From the NCBI GenBank assembly GCA_000997105.1, contig LCEJ01000052.1, forward strand, positions 1 through 5,061: 5,061 bases of DNA. The letters run 5' to 3'. Position numbers and translations under genes: made by a program. Positions 1 through 5,061 of the stretch are shown piece by piece. The notes beneath the pieces are model-generated. The model did not search any database, had not been told where the DNA came from, and saw nothing but the letters and a program-made list of their open reading frames with translations. Each line of letters begins with the position of its first letter. Within the stretch, counting starts at the first letter, position 1. The DNA comes from Candidatus Daviesbacteria bacterium GW2011_GWA2_42_7. Its GTDB lineage: Bacteria; Patescibacteriota; Microgenomatia; Daviesbacterales; UBA10151.

Positions 1-78
1 ATTATCGCGCTTGCTCTTATGATGTCAAGACCAAAGTTTCTTTTTTTTGAAATCATAATATCAAAAAGGATTGTTTAA
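1..78 (+). CDS. Possible 3' end of an upstream gene (partial)
   Basis: Reading from base 1, frame 1 is open for 25 codons and ends at TAA (76-78). It gives a hydrophobic then basic tail ending in KFLFFEIIISKRIV. This would fit the C-terminus of a membrane or membrane-associated protein in the same operon as the genes that follow. Frame 3 is also open from the edge, to a TGA at 48-50 (ending DVKTKVSFF), so the frame is not certain. Frame 2 closes within 20 bases. No function can be assigned from so short a piece. If frame 1 is correct, only 22 bases separate this gene from the next ATG, which would make the window part of a longer run of co-directional genes. Confidence 0.33.
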   Translation: MIALALMMSRPKFLFFEIIISKRIV

Positions 79-87
79 AAGGTTTTG

Positions 88-93
88 TATAAT
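88..93 (+). promoter_or_regulatory. Candidate -10 box (TATAAT) directly before the first full gene
   Basis: A perfect TATAAT lies with exactly seven bases between it and the ATG at 101. If it is used, transcription would begin at or within a base or two of that ATG and give a leaderless or nearly leaderless message. No good -35 hexamer sits 16-18 bases upstream (the sequence there is AAAAGG/AAAGGA). The nearest TTGAAA, at 47-52, is too far away. In DNA this AT-rich the hexamer could be chance, so this is only a candidate. Confidence 0.3.
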
Positions 94-100
94 TACCTAC

Positions 101-2314
101 ATGAAATATCGGCTTCCTTTGGCGGTAGTCATATCGATCTTTCTTCTCATAAACGTTGCCTTTAATATTAATATCTTGGAAGAGATATTGCAATTTGAAC
201 AACCTGAGACCATTCAAATAGGAGATGGGGCCGTCTTTGAGGTGCATACGGAAGAGATCTATCAGAAACTAATCAAACTCGAAAATCCATTTTTGATTCA
301 GAAAACTTTTTATCCTTTTGAGACAAATATTGCTTTGAACGACTCAGCAACTTCTTTTGCTCTTTTATTTATTCCTCTTCGAATTATTTTTAATACACAC
401 CAATCTATCCTGATTATTATTATGGTTAACATCTTTCTTGCTGAACTAGGGATGTATAAGTTATTAAGTAAATTCAATATATCGCCCATCATTTCATTGG
501 TTTTTAGTCTCGTTTATGGTTTGACTCCATTTATTGGAATTAGGATATCTGGTCATTATACCTATACGTCTATCTATTTTTTCCCTTGGCTTTTTTTTGT
601 GATAATAAAATTTTTGGATGAAAAAGAAAGATTAAAAAAATTTGTTCTATTAATAATCTTTAGTATTCTCCTTTTCCTGTTATTGCTGACCAATTTCTAT
701 TTTTTTATTGCGTCAATAATGCTAGTTATGTTATACCTCCTCTTTTTTTTGTGGAAGGATCCTAAAAATGTTATAAAAAGAATTTTTTTAGAGTCGCCAT
801 TTATTCTCTTTTCTCTTTCATTATTTTTTCTTCTAATAGCTCCATGGCTATATGTTGTACAACAATATATTTATTTTGATGATTTAGTCAAAACACCTGG
901 GTTTGGAGGAGCCATAGAACTATCGGCAGATCTTCTTAGCTTCATTACGCCAAGTGAATCAAATCCATTCTATAGGTTTATAATTATCAACTTGAGTTCT
1001 TCGGTACCTTTTCTTTTAAAATATAAAAAATTTTATATTAGTTTTGGTACGCATTTTGCCTACCCTGGCATAATCATTCTGGTGATATACATATATCTTC
1101 TTATCCGTTGGAAAAAGATTGCCAAATCTATCAAGGGACAGATATTACCACATGTGATTATCAGTCTTTTCTTTGCCATAATTCTTCTTGGACCTTTTTT
1201 AAAGGTAGCAAATAGGTGGCAGTTTGACTTGGACGGTGTTCGTCTCGTATTTCCATTACCTTTCCTGATTTTACACTACATACCAGTATTGAACATGATG
1301 CGCGAGACGCCTCGCTTGCTGCCTGTCTTCGTTTTTTTAGGTTGTATAGTGTCAAGCGTTATTATCAACAAATGGCTTTTGAAGTCAAATAGGAAAAAAA
1401 TTATCATAGCTGGTTTAGTTCTTGTATTTTTTTTGGATCAGTTTTATTACAACTCACTCGAAATAACCCAAAAAATACCCCGTGATGTATTTAATATGAT
1501 TGCAAAAGACAGAGGTGATTACTCAGTACTGGGTATACCTTTCACTCTTCGTGACGGGTTTAATTATATAGGTTTTGTACATGATACAATGAATCTTTAT
1601 GGGAGGTTAATTCATAATCATCCGGTAATTGGCGGATATGCTGCTCGTGTTTCTCCACGAGTTTTTGATTATTACAAGAATTTACCGTTCATATCTTATG
1701 TCGCCAACACCGTTGATAAGGGCAATTATAATCCGTATACTCAATCACCAAAGAATAAAAAAATGCTTCCTTTTGGAGGATCAACAGTAGATGCTTCAAA
1801 TGAAATCGAGTTTTTAAATATTAGATATGTTGTGCTCAAAAATGATGAATCTTATTCAAACCAAATGGCAAAATTCCTGCAAGATATTGGATTTAAGAAA
1901 ATATTCAGAGACGGTCAGTATGATTTACTAAAGATAACACTGAAAAACAAATCTTATGATCAAGTAAATTTTGGATCACAGTTGAATCGCCTTTCTGTTG
2001 TCGCCGGATTATCAGAAGCCATCAACAGTAAATACCGACTAGTGACAGATGATGTGGTTAAGATATTTTTAAAACCAAAAAATGGTAAAATTTTATTTTT
2101 TAAGGCAGAATCAGATAAATCAGTTAAAGTAGATATTTACATAAACAAAAAGTTCATTGATTCAAAAGAAATTATACCAGAGAAAAATATGTATTCCATT
2201 GCAACAGGCAATAATATTAAGAAAGATAATATTAACGAAATTATTTTAAAGTTTGATAAAACAGCAATCGTGAATGGTATAAACGTAAAGCTTTATAGTT
2301 TAGGTATAAAATAA
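101..2314 (+). CDS. GT-C/YfhO-like polytopic membrane protein, putative lipid-linked-sugar glycosyltransferase
   Basis: Predicted integral membrane protein of 737 residues, probably transferring sugar from a polyprenyl-phosphate donor to an envelope glycan outside the membrane; that role is inferred from family resemblance. The N-terminus (MKYRLPL, then a hydrophobic helix) is followed by an outer loop with GDG (Asp42), a typical place for a GT-C catalytic acid. Next come YPFETNIALND (71-81) and a GHYTYTSIYFFPW segment (151-163), which fit the Chloroflexota/CPR pattern of this family. About 12 hydrophobic segments reach to residue 448. The soluble remainder carries RETPR (401-405, before the last helices), RDGF (484-487), IGGYAAR (510-516) and IRYVVL (574-579), all typical of the family. 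The tail from about 662 to 737 is beta-rich. I chose the ATG at 101. A TTG at 71 would add ten residues, but its AAAAAGGA abuts the codon with no spacing. Neither start has a well-placed Shine-Dalgarno sequence. Length is normal for the family. The substrate is unknown. Confidence 0.88.
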   Translation: MKYRLPLAVVISIFLLINVAFNINILEEILQFEQPETIQIGDGAVFEVHTEEIYQKLIKLENPFLIQKTFYPFETNIALNDSATSFALLFIPLRIIFNTHQSILIIIMVNIFLAELGMYKLLSKFNISPIISLVFSLVYGLTPFIGIRISGHYTYTSIYFFPWLFFVIIKFLDEKERLKKFVLLIIFSILLFLLLLTNFYFFIASIMLVMLYLLFFLWKDPKNVIKRIFLESPFILFSLSLFFLLIAPWLYVVQQYIYFDDLVKTPGFGGAIELSADLLSFITPSESNPFYRFIIINLSSSVPFLLKYKKFYISFGTHFAYPGIIILVIYIYLLIRWKKIAKSIKGQILPHVIISLFFAIILLGPFLKVANRWQFDLDGVRLVFPLPFLILHYIPVLNMMRETPRLLPVFVFLGCIVSSVIINKWLLKSNRKKIIIAGLVLVFFLDQFYYNSLEITQKIPRDVFNMIAKDRGDYSVLGIPFTLRDGFNYIGFVHDTMNLYGRLIHNHPVIGGYAARVSPRVFDYYKNLPFISYVANTVDKGNYNPYTQSPKNKKMLPFGGSTVDASNEIEFLNIRYVVLKNDESYSNQMAKFLQDIGFKKIFRDGQYDLLKITLKNKSYDQVNFGSQLNRLSVVAGLSEAINSKYRLVTDDVVKIFLKPKNGKILFFKAESDKSVKVDIYINKKFIDSKEIIPEKNMYSIATGNNIKKDNINEIILKFDKTAIVNGINVKLYSLGIK

Positions 2315-2319
2315 TTACT

Positions 2320-3162
2320 ATGATTGCACTGTCGCTATTGGCATTTGTTTTAGTGGGGCACGGTTTTTCTGTATTGTTTTTACCTTCAAAATTACGATCA
2401 AATACATTATTGTTTGCGCCTTGGATGGGCATAGTATTTATCATATATTCGGGACTGGCTCTGAATTTAGGAAGAGTGGCAATGAATGAAGAATTACTAG
2501 TTGGACGAGGTTTTAGAGGATTTCAATTTATAATACTTCTTGCTATTATAGCGACTTTATATGCAGCATTTTATTTTAAAAGAAAATTTTTTCAGTTTAA
2601 AAAATCTCATCTTTTAATTTTCTTCTTCTCATTGGTGATCCTAACGTTATTACAATACATACCAATAAAAAAACAGATGTCTATTATCACTTCTTCAAAT
2701 TATTTGTTGGAACAAACTATTACCGACACACTTCTTAAAACGCATAAAGTATCAAATAATGATCTTTTAATTGGTATACCGCTTGTTATTGCTTTTTTGA
2801 GATCCATATACCCGTTTATTTCTATTGAATTATTATCGCAAATTGCTAATTTTTATGTAAGATTAATAATTTATGCTGGGATTTTTATTTGCAGTTTAAT
2901 CTTTCTTAAAGAAGTAGTTATCAATAACTCCATAGTCATACGTGGATCTGAACTCCTGTTTGTTATATTCATGTTTGCTTTATTCAGTATTAACATCCCT
3001 CTAGGTATTATTACCCTACTTTTATTGTTACTTTATTCTATTTATCAAACTTATGATAAAAAATCATTGTTGCCGCTTTATAAAACAGGGATAATTGTTC
3101 TCTTACTGCTTCTCATAAATCCTCTGTATACGGGATTATTATTACATCTTTATTTTCCATAA
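2320..3162 (+). CDS. Half-length membrane protein, truncated paralogue of the next gene
   Basis: 280-residue protein made almost entirely of hydrophobic helices (about eight or nine), with no signal peptide beyond its first helix and no soluble domain. It does not match a named short family that I know. Aligned by eye, it follows the downstream protein from end to end. Its N-terminal GFSVLFLPSKL and PW (34-35) match GLSLLVLPSHL and PW (40-41). FKKSHLLIFF (93-102) matches FKQDVLLIFF. GIP (152-154) matches GTP (167-169). Residues 246-279 run at a constant offset of 15 to residues 261-294. It stops where the paralogue continues for at least 338 more residues. Candidate functional sites are lost: Asn127 stands where the neighbour has Asp128, about ten residues around YHDFVGQ are missing, and LL replaces HE. 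It starts five bases after the previous stop and its own TAA overlaps the next ATG, so it is probably in the same transcript. It is likely a non-catalytic partner or a decaying copy; enzymatic activity is doubtful. Confidence 0.85.
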   Translation: MIALSLLAFVLVGHGFSVLFLPSKLRSNTLLFAPWMGIVFIIYSGLALNLGRVAMNEELLVGRGFRGFQFIILLAIIATLYAAFYFKRKFFQFKKSHLLIFFFSLVILTLLQYIPIKKQMSIITSSNYLLEQTITDTLLKTHKVSNNDLLIGIPLVIAFLRSIYPFISIELLSQIANFYVRLIIYAGIFICSLIFLKEVVINNSIVIRGSELLFVIFMFALFSINIPLGIITLLLLLLYSIYQTYDKKSLLPLYKTGIIVLLLLLINPLYTGLLLHLYFP

Positions 3163-3164
3163 TG
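3160..3164 (+). promoter_or_regulatory. TAATG stop/start overlap, probable translational coupling
   Basis: The TAA that ends the half-length paralogue shares its final A with the ATG of the full-length paralogue. The bases before it (TTACATCTTTATTTTCCA) contain no purine-rich Shine-Dalgarno motif. Initiation of the downstream gene therefore most likely depends on ribosomes that terminate here. This would tie the amount of the large protein to translation of the small one. Confidence 0.55.
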
Positions 3165-5061
3165 CTAGAAATATTATTTTATCCAATTGCAACTGTTGTT
3201 CTGATATTTGTTTTGGGATCCGGCCTGTCGTTGCTGGTTTTACCTTCACATTTGAAACAATATGCACTATGGCTTACTCCATGGGTTTTAATAATTTTTC
3301 TCATTTTTTCCCTCATAATATTTAGCATCTTTGGCATAGCTGTTGAAACCAATAGTCCCTTCATCATTATTTTTCTATTATGCTTAATTACTTATGTATT
3401 ATTTAAGACCAAATTAAGATACGTTTTTTCCTTTAAACAAGACGTACTTCTCATTTTTTTTGTCATTGTCAGTATAACCTTGAACCTTTCACCACTTATT
3501 CGTAGACATCACTTTATGACAACAGTCTCAATGGGTAATAACGATTCTATTGTCTACGCCGCATCTTCCGATTTTTTAGTACATCACTCAATCCGCGACA
3601 ACTTATTCGTTAACACACAAGATTATATTGGTGGGCTTTTGGTAATAAGTTACCGCTGGGGGACGCCAATTATTGAATCATTCTTCTTAAATGTCTTTAA
3701 CTTAAAGGGATATCAGTACACCTATGTTTTTGAAACAATATTGTACGGACTCATGATCCCATTAGCGTATATATTGTTACAGATCATTTATAAAAAAAAA
3801 TCTTTATTAGCTCTCGTCTTTCTTTCTTTACTTCTTGTCTTTAACGCAAATATGTTGTACATGGTATACCATGATTTTGTCGGACAGATACTTTTTTGGG
3901 GTTTGGGATTATCTTTACTTATTTTCGTTTATTCATATCTTGATAAACCTAGCCTTCTTATCACAGGTATAAATATATACGACATCATGATAGGACTTTC
4001 ACTTTCCGCACTTTACATGTCTTATCATGAGCCTGTATTTTTTATCCTTGCGCCATTATTAATATATGTTGTTTTTCTTTTCCTTTTGAGAAAAGACGTG
4101 AAAAATATAATACATGGTCTCATGAAGGTTGGACTCGTATCATTTTTATTGTCGTCAAGTGTAATTGTTACTGCCACGGCCAATGACTTCATTCAGGCCT
4201 TTAATGGTGATCCAAATGCTGTAATAGGTTGGCAACTTTTTCGGGACTCTGTACCATTTGCTAATCCTGTCGAGATGATTGGCTTTTCGAGTATTCATAA
4301 TTTTCCTCCAATGCCTGTTTTTTTTGCAGCAATATTGAGTGCTTTAGTTATAGGAATAATAATCTACGGATTTATTCGCACCAAACAAAAGCTATTAACT
4401 TTTAGTTATATTGTTTTAATTATTTTATTCCTTGTCTGGCTGATGAATAATTTTTTTGCATACAACAGAGCTTTGACTTACAATCTACCCTTAATTCTAA
4501 TTTTATTTACCATCGGTGCTACAGAAATAATCGCATTAAATAAAAAATTACTTTATTTTTTTGCTGCAGTATTCATTATGGTCATTGTTTCTGGTCTTTT
4601 ACTAAATAAACGTTTTTTGAGAGAGCATGCGATTATTGATAAAAATTTTATTTCGCTACAGAATTTACCATCATATATAAAACATGAAGCAGTTTATAAT
4701 GAGCAGGATCTCAACGGATCAATGCCTCTTTGGAAACTCATCTGGACTAGCTATTTTGTATATCCAGAAATCATTGATGACCTTCCTCCAAAGAAATTGA
4801 TTACAAATCTATACGCCAATTCCGTACCTGATAACGCCCTTACACTGATAGAAAAACCTACTCCGTGGTTTGTGCCTACAAAAGTAGTGTTCAGAAAAAA
4901 GGTTTGGGAAAATGAATACTATGTTTTAGGCAGACTTTGTAATGCAAAAGAATGTCTCTTGAATCAAGCGGATAATCTATCCAATTTAGAATTCTCAGAT
5001 TCTGATTACGAGGACAGTCTTTTATTAAAGGGTTGGAGTAGTAAAGAATCCGGTCACAGGT
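3162..5061 (+). CDS. Large polytopic membrane protein, putative GT-C-type glycosyltransferase (partial at 3' end)
   Basis: Open from ATG to the window edge: 633 complete codons and one base, with no stop. The first about 480 residues hold roughly 13 hydrophobic helices, and the remainder is soluble and presumably extracytoplasmic. Polar residues at the ends of helices or in loops are possible GT-C active-site positions: GNND (125-128), RWGTP (165-169), YHDFVGQ (236-242), YHEP (288-291) and YNRALTY (434-440). Asp128 lies in the first long loop, where GT-C enzymes usually keep their catalytic acid. This topology and these residues suggest transfer of a sugar from a polyprenyl-phosphate donor, but I cannot name the family with confidence or the substrate. 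The soluble part contains CNAKEC (593-598), a possible disulfide pair, and ends in GWSSKESGHR, resembling the opening of a GW..E...RW beta-sandwich module found on bacterial envelope membrane proteins. The start overlaps the preceding stop by one base. The first about 295 residues are duplicated in the preceding gene. Confidence 0.85.
   Translation, partial: MLEILFYPIATVVLIFVLGSGLSLLVLPSHLKQYALWLTPWVLIIFLIFSLIIFSIFGIAVETNSPFIIIFLLCLITYVLFKTKLRYVFSFKQDVLLIFFVIVSITLNLSPLIRRHHFMTTVSMGNNDSIVYAASSDFLVHHSIRDNLFVNTQDYIGGLLVISYRWGTPIIESFFLNVFNLKGYQYTYVFETILYGLMIPLAYILLQIIYKKKSLLALVFLSLLLVFNANMLYMVYHDFVGQILFWGLGLSLLIFVYSYLDKPSLLITGINIYDIMIGLSLSALYMSYHEPVFFILAPLLIYVVFLFLLRKDVKNIIHGLMKVGLVSFLLSSSVIVTATANDFIQAFNGDPNAVIGWQLFRDSVPFANPVEMIGFSSIHNFPPMPVFFAAILSALVIGIIIYGFIRTKQKLLTFSYIVLIILFLVWLMNNFFAYNRALTYNLPLILILFTIGATEIIALNKKLLYFFAAVFIMVIVSGLLLNKRFLREHAIIDKNFISLQNLPSYIKHEAVYNEQDLNGSMPLWKLIWTSYFVYPEIIDDLPPKKLITNLYANSVPDNALTLIEKPTPWFVPTKVVFRKKVWENEYYVLGRLCNAKECLLNQADNLSNLEFSDSDYEDSLLLKGWSSKESGHR

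Noticed and set aside
27..48. Terminator-like T tract before the first gene (AAGA, short loop, TCTT, then eight T)
   Set aside because: The only stem I can form is four weak base pairs with no GC content to speak of, and the stretch is inside a frame that may still be coding.
71..100. TTG at 71 as the real start of the first gene
   Set aside because: Its purine-rich AAAAAGGA touches the TTG with no spacer. The ATG at 101 gives a typical short basic N-terminus directly before the first membrane helix. It cannot be excluded entirely.
1161..1355. Minus-strand open frame across the middle of the first gene
   Set aside because: It lies entirely within a well-supported membrane protein gene and has no recognisable motif or ribosome binding site. 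The family motif RETPR is encoded on the opposite strand here.
2320..3162. The short paralogue as a plain frameshifted pseudogene of a full-length gene
   Set aside because: No continuation of the second half is found in any frame after its stop, because the next gene begins at once. The frame is intact for 280 codons with clean membrane helices, so a deletion-derived intact gene fits better than a frameshift.
3179..3367. Minus-strand open frame with a CFKCEG segment
   Set aside because: It lies inside the start of the third gene, in the region duplicated in the preceding paralogue, which supports the plus-strand frame. The two cysteines alone do not make a zinc-binding motif.
3792..3800. Run of nine A in the third gene, together with many runs of eight T (41-48, 591-598, 743-750, 1427-1434, 4318-4325), as phase-variable or slippage tracts
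   Set aside because: Such runs are expected in DNA this AT-rich and encode Phe or Lys in ordinary positions. They are scattered through all genes and not placed near start codons.

Overview
This AT-rich window (roughly one third G+C by eye) carries three consecutive plus-strand genes for large polytopic membrane proteins, packed with almost no intergenic space. A possible 3' end of a fourth gene lies at the left edge. The first protein matches a GT-C/YfhO-like membrane protein pattern that I know from Chloroflexota and from Patescibacteria (CPR). The AT richness, the Lys/Ile/Asn-rich proteins and the weak ribosome binding sites fit a CPR-type or similar AT-rich bacterium. This placement is an inference; no rRNA, tRNA or marker gene is present to confirm it. 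TAA is the only stop codon seen at the ends of the two complete genes. There are no internal TGA codons, so the standard bacterial code fits.

Layout. Positions 1-100 hold what may be the end of an upstream gene (open frame to a TAA at 76-78) and a TATAAT box seven bases before an ATG. Positions 101-2314 encode a 737-residue protein with about 12 membrane segments, a large extracytoplasmic region and a beta-rich C-terminus. Positions 2320-3162 encode a 280-residue all-membrane protein. Positions 3162-5061 encode at least 633 residues of a third membrane protein, with about 13 segments followed by a soluble domain that runs off the right edge. There is no rRNA, tRNA, CRISPR array, insertion sequence or convincing terminator, and no gene-free stretch longer than about 100 bases.

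How the genes relate. The second and third genes are tandem paralogues. The 280-residue protein aligns by eye along its whole length with residues 1 to about 295 of its neighbour and then stops. In the shorter copy, three polar sites that look like candidate functional residues in the longer copy are substituted or deleted (GNND, HD and HE). The cluster is best read as a module for making or modifying an extracytoplasmic glycan or glycolipid with lipid-linked sugar donors. It contains one full-length GT-C-like protein, a second full-length one, and a half-length, probably non-catalytic copy coupled directly to the latter. Substrates cannot be read from the sequence.
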